DNA of 9,296 nt from assembly GCA_900545185.1 (NCBI GenBank), contig UQYH01000087.1, positions 1 through 9,296 on the forward strand, in the 5' to 3' direction. Below are positions 1 through 6,469 of the stretch, piece after piece (position 1 is the first letter of the stretch; every line of letters starts with the position of its first letter). A program made the translations under genes and the position numbers. This DNA is from an uncultured Eubacteriales bacterium. GTDB taxonomy: Bacteria; Bacillota; Clostridia; UBA1381; UBA9506. The notes beneath the pieces were generated by a model that was not told the origin of the DNA, did no database searches, and worked only from the letters and a program-made list of their open reading frames with translations.

Positions 1-31
1 TACTAAAATAATAAGAAGTTTGCATGAATTT

Positions 32-38
32 AAGGAGG
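32..38 (+). promoter_or_regulatory. Ribosome binding site of the YloU-like gene
   Basis: AAGGAGG lies 7 bases before the ATG at 46. It is a near-perfect Shine-Dalgarno sequence and fixes the start of the first gene. Bases 1-31 are AT-rich; no complete promoter can be made out in them, and any promoter for the cluster may lie left of the window. Confidence 0.85.
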
Positions 39-45
39 TTATTCC

Positions 46-399
46 ATGGCTATTAAAACCGAAAACGAACGCGGTACCATTGTAATGAGCAACACAGTTA
101 TTGCACACATAGCCGGTATGGTTGCCACCGGTTGCTACGGCGTTGTGGGTATGGCATATAAAAGCGCCGGGGACGGCTTTGCCAGTCTATTAAAATGGGA
201 TACCATTACCAAGGGCATTAAGGTAACTACCGAAGACGATAAAATTTGCATTGATTTACACATAATTGTTGAATATGGCGTTAATATCAAAGTCATTTCA
301 GACAGTATCATCAACAGTGTCCGTTACAGTGTTGAAAGCATGACCGGCTTCCGCGTCGGCCGCATTACCGTCAACGTGGAAGGAATCCGCGTGGATTAA
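46..399 (+). CDS. Asp23/Gls24 family envelope stress response protein (YloU-like)
   Basis: A 117-residue protein of the Asp23/Gls24 (DUF322) family, the usual length for the short YloU-type members. Seen: an N-terminal ERGTIVMSNTVIAHIAG segment followed by a CYGVVGMA motif (about residues 35-42), then alternating beta and helical stretches ending in VGRITVNVEGIRV. This matches the family pattern, with the conserved terminal (N/V)V.G(I/V)RV strand. Members are associated with the cell envelope and alkaline or general stress in Gram-positive bacteria; the molecular role of the YloU branch is not settled. No signal peptide or membrane segment is visible, so it should be cytosolic or peripherally attached. 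The gene is followed after 16 bases by fakA, the same pairing as yloU-yloV in Bacillus subtilis, so the two are probably co-transcribed. Confidence 0.93.
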   Translation: MAIKTENERGTIVMSNTVIAHIAGMVATGCYGVVGMAYKSAGDGFASLLKWDTITKGIKVTTEDDKICIDLHIIVEYGVNIKVISDSIINSVRYSVESMTGFRVGRITVNVEGIRVD

Positions 400-402
400 T
401 TC

Positions 403-407
403 GGAGG
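403..407 (+). promoter_or_regulatory. Ribosome binding site that decides the fakA start
   Basis: GGAGG at 403-407 sits 8 bases before a TTG at 416. A GTG at 407 is in the same frame but overlaps the GGAGG itself, so it cannot be the start served by this site. This favours initiation at TTG 416. Confidence 0.75.
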
Positions 408-415
408 TGTCAATT

Positions 416-2050
416 TTGAAGTATACAATTGATGCGGCAGAGCTTTGCAAAACCTTTATCTCTGCTGCCAATAAGCTTGTGAACAACAAATCTGTTTTAA
501 ACGATTTAAACGTATTCCCCGTGCCGGACGGCGATACCGGCTCTAACATGTCTATGACCGTTACCGCTGCCGTCAGTGAGCTTTCCGGCCGCACTCCTGC
601 CACCGTAGGCGAAGTGATGGATGTTGTCGCCGCAGCATCTCTGCGCGGCGCACGCGGTAACTCCGGCGTTATTTTATCCCAGCTGTTCCGCGGCATTTCA
701 AAGCGCTTAAAGGGCTGCGAAATTGCTGACGCAACCGATATTGCCGAAGCTTTTTCCGAAGCCGTGGCAACTGCATACCGCGCTGTTATGAAACCGGTTG
801 AAGGCACCATGCTTTCCGTCTCCCGTGATGGTGCCGAAGGCGGTGCGCAGTATTTAAAAGAAGATAACGAATTGGTTGCATTGCTTAAGGCCGTGATTGA
901 GTCGGCTCAAAAGAGCCTGGATAAAACCCCCGAAATTTTGCCTGCTTTAAAAGCAGCCGGGGTAGTCGATTCCGGTGGCCAAGGCGTTTTATACTTACTG
1001 GAGGGCGCCCTTTCCTACCTTGAAACCGGCGTTATGATTGAAAGAGCGGACGGCGAGGTTATCCCTGCACCCAAAGCCTCCGGCGCAAAGACCGCAGAGG
1101 CCGATATTAAATTTGCATATTGCACCGAATTTATTATTGAAAAGAATAATCCCAAGGCATCCAGCAAGCTGTTTGCCGCCAATATTCAAAAAAAGGGTGA
1201 CTCGATGGTGGTTGTGGATGACGAAACCATCATCAAGGTGCACATCCACACAAACAATCCCGGTTATGTTATTGAAGAAGCCGTTAAGCTCGGTGCACTG
1301 ATTAATATTAAAATCGACAATATGAAATATCAGCACAATAGCCTGGTGATGAAGGAGAAACCGCAAAAACCGGCCGAACCGACCGAACCGGCAGAGCCGT
1401 ACGGTTTTGCCGCCGTTGCTGCAGGCGAGGGCATCGAAAGCCTGTTCCGCGATATGGGTGTAAGCCAAATTATTTTGGGCGGCCAGACCATGAATCCCAG
1501 CACGGATGACATTTTAAAGGCCGTGAATGACATAAACGCCGAAACCGTATTCATTTTACCGAACAACAAAAACATTATTATGGCCGCCGAGCAGGTACGA
1601 GATTTGACCGAAAAGAACGTCATCGTCATTCCCACCCGTTCCATTCCCGAAGGTATTTCCGCTATGCTGGCCTTCTCGCCCGATGCATCGGCCGATGAAA
1701 ATGCCGAAGCCATGAAGGAAGCGGCCGAGGTTGTGAAAACCGGTAACGTTACCTATGCCGTGCGTGAATTTCAGTTTGACGGCGAAACCATGCCGGAAGG
1801 GAAAATTATCGGCTTAACCGGCAAAAGCATCACCGCCGCCGGGGATGAACCCATGCAGGTCGCAAAGGATCTCTTGGCAGGCATGGTGGATGATGAAAGC
1901 ACCATCATCAACGTCTTCTACGGCGAGGATGTCTCTGAAGAAGAAGCCGACACGCTGCGCGCTTATTTGGAAGAAACCTATTCTGCTTGCGATGTGCTGG
2001 TACACAGCGGCAAACAACCTCTTTATTATTACATTGTATCTGTGGAGTAA
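416..2050 (+). CDS. fakA: Fatty acid kinase catalytic subunit FakA (DAK2 domain protein, YloV-like)
   Basis: The ATP-binding kinase subunit of the FakA/FakB system, which phosphorylates exogenous fatty acids bound to a DegV-type FakB; the acyl-phosphate then feeds phospholipid synthesis. With the TTG start it has 544 residues, close to the family norm. Seen: an N-terminal DAK2 (DhaL-like) nucleotide domain with VFPVPDGDTGSNM (DGDTG at 38-42), LRGARGNSG (76-84) and VDSGGQG (184-190). A middle domain covers about 233-310, with Cys236 and the HIH pair His276/His278, placed like the zinc ligands reported for the Staphylococcus aureus protein (recalled alignment, not computed). A proline/glutamate linker at about 315-328 leads to a C-terminal DegV-like domain (330-544). 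No fakB is in the window. The stop is 5 bases before recG, and the recG ribosome binding site lies inside the fakA 3' end, so translation of the two is probably linked. Confidence 0.93.
   Translation: MKYTIDAAELCKTFISAANKLVNNKSVLNDLNVFPVPDGDTGSNMSMTVTAAVSELSGRTPATVGEVMDVVAAASLRGARGNSGVILSQLFRGISKRLKGCEIADATDIAEAFSEAVATAYRAVMKPVEGTMLSVSRDGAEGGAQYLKEDNELVALLKAVIESAQKSLDKTPEILPALKAAGVVDSGGQGVLYLLEGALSYLETGVMIERADGEVIPAPKASGAKTAEADIKFAYCTEFIIEKNNPKASSKLFAANIQKKGDSMVVVDDETIIKVHIHTNNPGYVIEEAVKLGALINIKIDNMKYQHNSLVMKEKPQKPAEPTEPAEPYGFAAVAAGEGIESLFRDMGVSQIILGGQTMNPSTDDILKAVNDINAETVFILPNNKNIIMAAEQVRDLTEKNVIVIPTRSIPEGISAMLAFSPDASADENAEAMKEAAEVVKTGNVTYAVREFQFDGETMPEGKIIGLTGKSITAAGDEPMQVAKDLLAGMVDDESTIINVFYGEDVSEEEADTLRAYLEETYSACDVLVHSGKQPLYYYIVSVE
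1373..1399 (+). repeat. Triplet-codon repeat encoding a (x-E-P)3 linker in FakA
   Basis: Three consecutive 9-base units (GCCGAACCG, ACCGAACCG, GCAGAGCCG) encode AEP-TEP-AEP, directly after a KPQKP segment. They form the flexible hinge between the FakA middle and C-terminal domains. The first two units differ at one base, which suggests small-scale duplication. Confidence 0.7.
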
Positions 2051-2055
2051 CAAAG

Positions 2056-4098
2056 ATGACAGATGATGTTTTAAAAAACCCTATAACTCAGCTATCAGGC
2101 GTCGGTCCCAAACGGGCCGACGCTTTTGCCAAGCTGGGGATTTTTACGTTTGGTGACCTTGTAACGCACTATCCCAGAGCGTATGAGGATCGCTCGGCGA
2201 CCAAAAAAATTATTGAGCTGACTCATGACGAAACAGTTTGCATTAAGGCAGTTGTGGCCGGTGCGCTGCAAACCAATTATAAACGCAAAAATTTAAAAAT
2301 CTACACACTGCGCGTTTCGGACGGCACCGGCTTTATTGAGCTTGTTTGGTTTAATAACCGTTTTTTGGAAAAACGTTTTAAACAGGGCGATACCTATATT
2401 TTTTACGGCAAGGTGCGCCTCACACCCAAAAAACAAATGCTGACGCCGCTGTTTGAAGCACCCGGCCATCAAAAACAAACCGGCTGCATTATGCCGCTGT
2501 ATCCGCTGACGGAGGGGCTGACAAATGCCGTGCTGGCCGATTGTATCGCACAGGTTTTGGCACGCTTCACCACCTTGCAGGACACATTGCCTGCCGCATT
2601 GCGCAGCGAATTTGCACTGTGCGAGCTGAACTTTGCCATACATAACATTCATTTTCCCAAAAATCAGGCGGATTGTGCCATCGCACGCCGTCGCCTTGCC
2701 TTTGAAGAGCTGTTTATGTTTCAAACGGCGCTTTTTTCACTGAAAGCTGCTAATAAACGTCATGCCGCACCGCAGCTTTCGGCAGATGTTCATACATTTC
2801 TGACGGCACTCCCCTTTGCGCTGACCGATGCACAAAACCGTGTCATTCGTGAAATTATAGGCGATTTATCCTCCGGCCTTGCCATGAATCGGCTTGTTTG
2901 CGGTGATGTTGGCTCCGGTAAGACCATTGTTGCGGCTGCCGCCTTGTACAGCGCTGTGCAAAGTGGATTTCAGGCTGCTTTTATGGCGCCTACGGAAATT
3001 TTGGCACAGCAGCACCACAAAAGCCTGTCTGCCCTGTTTCAGCCCTATGGTATACGGGTAGAGCTTTTGTCCGGTTCCCTGCCTGCCAAGCTAAAGCGCG
3101 AAGCCTTGGAGCGGCTGGCCTGCGGCACCGCGCAAATCGCCGTAGGCACACACGCATTGCTCAGCGAAACCGTCCGTTTTCACAATTTGGCTCTTACCGT
3201 GACGGACGAACAGCACAGGTTTGGCGTAAACCAGCGCAAGCTTTTAACCGAAAAAGGAGAAAATCCGCACATGCTTGTTATGAGTGCAACCCCCATTCCG
3301 CGTACGCTGGCCTTTATTTTATACGGCGATTTGGATGTTTCGATGATTGACGAGCTGCCCCCCGGCCGCCAGACCATTGATACGTTTGCCGTCGGCGAAT
3401 CGTATCGCAAGCGCGTATATGCTTTTTTGCAAAAGCAAATTGACGCAGGCCGCCAGGCCTACATTGTCTGTCCGCTGGTGGAGGAATCGGACGCACTATC
3501 GCTCCATGCAGCCGCACAGTACGCCGAAACCTTGCAAAAAAAAGTGTTTCCCAATGTACCTGTCGGCCTTTTGCACGGCAAAATGAAGCCAAGCGAAAAG
3601 GATGCCGTAATGTCTGCCTTTAAAAACGGCGATCTTAAAATTTTGGTGGCAACCAGCGTAATCGAAGTCGGCATTGATGTGCCCAACGCCACGGTGATGA
3701 TGATCGAAAACGCCGAGCGCTTCGGCCTGTCGCAGCTGCACCAGCTGCGCGGACGTGTCGGCCGCGGCTCGCATAAATCCTATTGTATTTTAATGAGCGG
3801 TACACAAAACGACACGGCGCTGCACAGATTACAGGTCATGCGTCGTGAATCAAATGGCTTTAAAATTGCCGAAGCAGACCTCGCGCAGCGCGGTCCGGGT
3901 GAGTTTTTCGGCACCCGTCAGCACGGCTTACCCGTGTTTAAAATTGCCTGTCTGTATTCCGACATGGAGCTTTTGCAGCAAACCACACTTGCCGCACGCC
4001 GCTATATAGACGGACAAATTTTGTGCACGGACGAGGAAAAAACGAAAATCGAGCAAAAAATTGAGGCCTTGTTTAACAATCGTGTTACATTTGCTTAA
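2056..4098 (+). CDS. recG: ATP-dependent DNA helicase RecG
   Basis: A branch-migration helicase that remodels stalled replication forks and recombination junctions. The product is 680 residues, normal for RecG. Seen in order: an N-terminal wedge/OB region (about 1-150) opening with a helix-hairpin-helix-like LSGVGPKRADAFAKLGI (13-29); helicase motif I GDVGSGKT (283-290); APTEILAQQH (311-320); motif II DEQH followed by RFGV (384-391), the RecG-type box; motif III SATPIPRT (410-417); helicase domain 2 with TSVIEVGIDVPNA (533-545); motif VI QLHQLRGRVGRG (560-571); and the RecG C-terminal signature around RGPGEFFGTRQHG (612-624). I chose ATG 2056 because GGAG at 2044-2047 is 8 bases upstream and the product then starts at the usual place. 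An in-frame start at 1987 would lie deep inside fakA. No defect is seen. Confidence 0.97.
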   Translation: MTDDVLKNPITQLSGVGPKRADAFAKLGIFTFGDLVTHYPRAYEDRSATKKIIELTHDETVCIKAVVAGALQTNYKRKNLKIYTLRVSDGTGFIELVWFNNRFLEKRFKQGDTYIFYGKVRLTPKKQMLTPLFEAPGHQKQTGCIMPLYPLTEGLTNAVLADCIAQVLARFTTLQDTLPAALRSEFALCELNFAIHNIHFPKNQADCAIARRRLAFEELFMFQTALFSLKAANKRHAAPQLSADVHTFLTALPFALTDAQNRVIREIIGDLSSGLAMNRLVCGDVGSGKTIVAAAALYSAVQSGFQAAFMAPTEILAQQHHKSLSALFQPYGIRVELLSGSLPAKLKREALERLACGTAQIAVGTHALLSETVRFHNLALTVTDEQHRFGVNQRKLLTEKGENPHMLVMSATPIPRTLAFILYGDLDVSMIDELPPGRQTIDTFAVGESYRKRVYAFLQKQIDAGRQAYIVCPLVEESDALSLHAAAQYAETLQKKVFPNVPVGLLHGKMKPSEKDAVMSAFKNGDLKILVATSVIEVGIDVPNATVMMIENAERFGLSQLHQLRGRVGRGSHKSYCILMSGTQNDTALHRLQVMRRESNGFKIAEADLAQRGPGEFFGTRQHGLPVFKIACLYSDMELLQQTTLAARRYIDGQILCTDEEKTKIEQKIEALFNNRVTFA

Positions 4099-4115
4099 AA
4101 ATTTAATGAAACATC

Positions 4116-4143
4116 TTGACAATTATGAGATTTCATGTAAAAT
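4116..4143 (+). promoter_or_regulatory. Sigma-A-type promoter for the rsmD-coaD operon
   Basis: A perfect -35 box TTGACA (4116-4121) is followed after 16 bases by TAAAAT (4138-4143), one mismatch from the -10 consensus. Transcription would begin near 4150 and give a leader of about 100 bases before rsmD. A 6-bp inverted repeat, ATGAAA (4106-4111) and TTTCAT (4131-4136), flanks the -35 box and could be a weak operator, though such AT-rich arms may arise by chance. I see no clear terminator between recG and this promoter, so read-through from recG may also supply rsmD. Confidence 0.7.
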
Positions 4144-4180
4144 AATATATGGGTAATAGTCTTTTTTGCTGTTTTAAACT

Positions 4181-4211
4181 GTATAAAAGTAACTTTTTGT
4201 CGGTTTTATAC
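4181..4211 (+). other. AT-rich hairpin in the rsmD leader
   Basis: GTATAAAA (4181-4188) and TTTTATAC (4204-4211) form a perfect 8-bp inverted repeat around a 15-base loop. It lies inside the predicted leader, about 40 bases before the rsmD start. The stem has only one G-C pair and no T-run follows, so it does not look like a terminator. It could affect mRNA stability or bind a protein as DNA; it could also be incidental in AT-rich sequence. Confidence 0.4.
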
Positions 4212-4252
4212 ATCCATAAAAGATGAATTGATGCGTAAAAGGATGGTTTTTG

Positions 4253-4792
4253 TTGAGAGTCATTGCAGGTTCCGCACGCGGAACAAAGCTTGTATGCCCT
4301 GCGGGGCTGACGGTTCGACCCACGCACGACAGAGTTAAAGAAGCCGTTTTCAGCATGCTGACCGGCCGCATTGAGGGCGCAGCCGTGCTGGATGCTTTTG
4401 CCGGTACCGGCGCTTTGGGAATTGAAGCGCTGAGCCGCGGTGCAAAGCATGCCGTGTTTGTAGATAGCTCATCCGATTCATTGCAAACCGTTTCGGCCAA
4501 TTTAGAAAAAACACATCTTATGCAGCAAGCTCAAATGGTGAAAAGTGATTATTTGACATATTTGACCCAAACAACCAATCGGTTCGATTTGATTTTTTTA
4601 GACCCGCCCTACTGGGCAGGGTTTATGCAATCGGCTCTGACCGCCATACACGAGCATCACTTGCTCGCATCGGACGGTGTAATTTATTGCGAATCGGAGG
4701 ATAACGCTCCGGCAGAGGCGGCTAACCTGTTTCAAATCGTACGGGATAAAAAATACGGCAGGGCACATGTTCTGCTTTTGAAAGAGTTTTGA
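4253..4792 (+). CDS. rsmD: 16S rRNA (guanine(966)-N(2))-methyltransferase RsmD
   Basis: An S-adenosylmethionine-dependent methyltransferase that modifies G966 of 16S rRNA during assembly of the small subunit. The product is 179 residues, typical for RsmD. Seen: MRVIAGSARG at the N-terminus, RPTHDRVKEAVFSML (22-36), SAM-binding motif I VLDAFAGTGALGIEALSRGA (45-64), and catalytic motif IV LIFLDPPY (113-120), whose DPPY is characteristic of N2-guanine/N6-adenine methyltransferases. There are two tandem TTG codons at 4250 and 4253. The second gives the canonical MRVIAG start and is 7 bases after AAAGGAT/GG (about 4239-4246), so I prefer it. The stop is 2 bases before coaD, the conserved rsmD-coaD pairing of Firmicutes. 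Confidence 0.95.
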   Translation: MRVIAGSARGTKLVCPAGLTVRPTHDRVKEAVFSMLTGRIEGAAVLDAFAGTGALGIEALSRGAKHAVFVDSSSDSLQTVSANLEKTHLMQQAQMVKSDYLTYLTQTTNRFDLIFLDPPYWAGFMQSALTAIHEHHLLASDGVIYCESEDNAPAEAANLFQIVRDKKYGRAHVLLLKEF

Positions 4793-4794
4793 CT

Positions 4795-5280
4795 ATGAAA
4801 ATTGCAGTATACCCCGGCAGCTTTGACCCCATTACCTGCGGCCATTTGGACATTATCCGCCGCAGCAGCGTTATGTTCGACGAGGTGATCATCGCTGTTT
4901 TAAACAACTCTGCAAAAACACCTTTGTTTTCTGCCGAGGAACGTGTGCGGCTGATTGAAAAATCAATTGCCGATCTCCCCAATTGCCGTGCCGTATATTT
5001 CAGCGGATTGCTGGTGGATTTTGTACAGCAGCAAGGCGCAACGGCTGTCATTAAGGGGCTTCGTGCCATTTCGGATTTTGAATACGAATTTCAGATGGCG
5101 CTTTTAAATAAAAAGCTAAACCCGAATATTGAAACCTTATTTATGTGCACAAATGCAAACTATTCATATATAAGTTCCAGTATTGTTAAGGAAATCGCAG
5201 GTTTGGGCGGCGATTTTTCGGATCTTTTGCCCAAGGAAATTTATGAAGATGTAAAACAAAAGATTAAAAAGGGGCGGTAA
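4795..5280 (+). CDS. coaD: Phosphopantetheine adenylyltransferase CoaD
   Basis: Catalyses the penultimate step of coenzyme A synthesis: ATP plus 4'-phosphopantetheine gives dephospho-CoA and pyrophosphate, in the cytosol. The product is 161 residues, the usual size. Seen: the nucleotidyltransferase signature GSFDPITCGH (8-17, with the T/HxGH box at 14-17), KGLR (87-90), the DFEYEFQMALLNKKL helix (94-108) and ISSSIVKE (126-133), which matches the family ISSS.VKE nucleotide-binding motif. ATG 4795 is chosen because it gives MKIAVYPGSFDP; a TTG at 4789 would overlap the rsmD stop. The ribosome binding site is weak (AAAGAG at 4781-4786), so translation is probably coupled to rsmD, 2 bases upstream. 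Confidence 0.97.
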   Translation: MKIAVYPGSFDPITCGHLDIIRRSSVMFDEVIIAVLNNSAKTPLFSAEERVRLIEKSIADLPNCRAVYFSGLLVDFVQQQGATAVIKGLRAISDFEYEFQMALLNKKLNPNIETLFMCTNANYSYISSSIVKEIAGLGGDFSDLLPKEIYEDVKQKIKKGR

Positions 5281-5282
5281 GC

Positions 5283-5723
5283 ATGGAAATTATGGAAATT
5301 ATTGAGGCTTTGGAGGATAAAATTGAGCATAGCTTTACAATTCCCTTTGTGGGACGCGGCATAGTGGATAAGGACGCATTGCTCGACCTGTTGCAGGAAG
5401 CCAGAATTAAGTATCCTGACGAGATGAAGCAGGCCAAGTGGGTAAAGGATGAACGTCAGCGCATTATTGCCGATGCACAAAAAGAAGCAGCCTCCATCAT
5501 TAAGGGTGCCGAGGACAAAATCGTTTCTATGGTAAACGAGCATGAAATTACAAAGCAAGCCTACGAAAACGCTAACCATGTGGTTGAAAGCGCGCAGGAT
5601 CATGCACGCGAAATTCGTATCGGCGCAAATCAGTATGCAGACGGAATTTTACACTCGATTGAAGAACAGTTAATTGCAACGGTTGAAACCATTCGTGAAA
5701 ACAGAAAAGATTTAAAGCACTGA
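5283..5723 (+). CDS. Conserved clostridial coiled-coil protein of unknown function (often labelled 'ATPase')
   Basis: A 146-residue protein I recognise as a recurring neighbour of coaD in Clostridia, usually annotated loosely as 'ATPase' or ATP-synthase-b-like. Seen: a short N-terminal helix (MEIMEIIEALEDKIEHS), a central stretch with PFVGRGIVDKDALLDLL (21-37), then the well-conserved KYPDEMKQAKWVKDERQRII (43-62), and after it a long, charged, alanine-rich helical tail to residue 146 with coiled-coil character. There is no Walker A, membrane segment or signal peptide, so ATPase activity is not supported. The shape resembles DivIVA-like or V-ATPase H/E-like scaffolding helices, but that is only an analogy. 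It starts 2 bases after coaD behind GGGGCGG (5271-5277), which favours ATG 5283 over ATG 5292. It is the last gene before the terminator. Confidence 0.85.
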   Translation: MEIMEIIEALEDKIEHSFTIPFVGRGIVDKDALLDLLQEARIKYPDEMKQAKWVKDERQRIIADAQKEAASIIKGAEDKIVSMVNEHEITKQAYENANHVVESAQDHAREIRIGANQYADGILHSIEEQLIATVETIRENRKDLKH

Positions 5724-5738
5724 TACATAACAAAATTT

Positions 5739-5785
5739 AAAAAGCAGCGCAGCCTCCAAATGATGGATAGCTGCGCTGCTTTTTT
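5739..5785 (+). terminator. Strong, probably bidirectional intrinsic terminator
   Basis: GCAGCGCAGC (5744-5753) and GCTGCGCTGC (5770-5779) form a perfect 10-bp GC-rich stem with a 16-base loop, followed by six T (5780-5785) and preceded by five A (5739-5743). It ends the plus-strand rsmD-coaD operon. Read from the other strand the A-run becomes a T-run 8 bases past the stop of the ECF S component gene (ending at 5793), so the same hairpin should stop that transcript too. Confidence 0.93.
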
Positions 5786-5792
5786 GATTTGT

Positions 5793-6368
5793 TTATTGCT
5801 CTTTCACACGAAACTGCTTGTAATTTAACGGAAACGGCAATATTTTTGCCTTTTGCAAGGGCTTATATATCAGCAAAACAATGGCAAAATCAATGCAATG
5901 ATGAATGATTGTGCCAAGTCCAATGGTGATTAATATGTACCACACAAAGCCCGAAGAAGGCGCCGTGATGAACGGAATGGACGTAAGACCGACCAGCATT
6001 TCACAGGCTGCATGCAAAAGCGCCGTAATGCCGATGATTAAAAAAATGTTGTACCGCCGTTTTGCCAGCGCATAACCGGCCAGCCCGAAAAACAGGTGCA
6101 TAAAGGCACGTGCCGCCACCCAAGGATTCCCCAGTGCCGCAAAAAAGCCCAAAGCGCTGCCGATTGCCGTGCCGACAACAGCCGCCGGGCCGACAAACAA
6201 GGCCAAAATACCGGGCACATGTGAAGCAAAAGTCGCTGAAAATACAGGCTCTAACACAATTTTAAACGGCATATACATAGGAATTAAAATAGCAATTGCC
6301 GTAAGCAGTGCCGAAACCGTAATGCTTTTCACATCTGTTTTTGCGTTCGTTTGCAAATTTGTATTCAT
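5793..6368 (-). CDS. ECF transporter S component, substrate unassigned
   Basis: A 191-residue integral membrane protein with about six hydrophobic segments (roughly 17-33, 44-60, 61-78, 86-102, 107-127, 141-169), the size and topology of a substrate-binding S component of an energy-coupling factor vitamin transporter. Seen: an N-terminal cytoplasmic stretch, then SALLTAIAILIPMYMPFKIV (19-38), PVFSATFASHVPGI (41-54), and small-residue patches GTAIGSALGF (66-75) and AARAFMHLFFGLAGYA (85-100) of the type that contacts EcfT. The pattern resembles Firmicute S components sometimes linked to niacin, but I cannot assign the substrate. No EcfA or EcfT gene is nearby, so it would share a general ECF module. 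The start ATG (6368) is preceded by GGAG (6376-6379 on the plus strand) with a 7-base spacer. Confidence 0.85.
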   Translation of the reverse strand: MNTNLQTNAKTDVKSITVSALLTAIAILIPMYMPFKIVLEPVFSATFASHVPGILALFVGPAAVVGTAIGSALGFFAALGNPWVAARAFMHLFFGLAGYALAKRRYNIFLIIGITALLHAACEMLVGLTSIPFITAPSSGFVWYILITIGLGTIIHHCIDFAIVLLIYKPLQKAKILPFPLNYKQFRVKEQ

Positions 6369-6381
6369 TCGTAAACTCCAT

Positions 6382-6399
6382 TCCGCCCATTGGGCTTAT
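6382..6399 (-). other. Small GC hairpin in the leader of the ECF S component gene
   Basis: GCCC and GGGC (about 6385-6395, with a 3-base loop) form a short inverted repeat just ahead of the ribosome binding site of the minus-strand transporter gene. In that mRNA it could sit in a small leader fold that controls access to the GGAG site. I could not match the leader to a riboswitch class I know. On the plus strand it is followed by TTATTTTT, but no plus-strand gene ends there. Weakly supported. Confidence 0.3.
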
Positions 6400-6424
6400 T
6401 TTTAGGACTGCCGCCTATTTTCAC

Positions 6425-6438
6425 ACCTTGTGCAAGGT
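6425..6438. promoter_or_regulatory. 14-bp dyad in the divergent intergenic region (operator candidate)
   Basis: ACCTTG and CAAGGT form a 6-bp inverted repeat separated by TG. It lies between the divergent ECF S component gene (start at 6368) and the small membrane protein gene (start at 6470). The spacing suits a dimeric repressor or activator acting on either promoter. Candidate -10 boxes sit just to its right (TACAAT 6444-6449 on the plus strand; a TATATT on the minus strand nearby) but neither has a convincing -35 box. No regulator can be named. Confidence 0.4.
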
Positions 6439-6469
6439 ACGCATACAATATAACAAAGAGGTGAATTGT

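Noticed and set aside
407..415. GTG at 407 as the fakA start
   Set aside because: The GTG overlaps the GGAGG ribosome binding site at 403-407; TTG 416 is correctly spaced from it and gives the usual N-terminus.
298..810. Minus-strand open frame of 170 residues antisense to the yloU-like gene and fakA
   Set aside because: It overlaps two well-recognised plus-strand genes, has no ribosome binding site and no recognisable domain. Other long antisense frames inside fakA, recG, rsmD, coaD and nifS were dropped for the same reason.
1987..2055. Upstream in-frame start for recG inside fakA
   Set aside because: It would add 23 residues with no family similarity; ATG 2056 has a good ribosome binding site and the normal N-terminus.
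6385..6416. Plus-strand terminator GCCCATTGGGC followed by TTATTTTT
   Set aside because: The stem is only 4 bp and no plus-strand gene ends upstream, since the coaD operon is already terminated at 5739-5785. It is kept only as a possible leader hairpin for the minus-strand gene.
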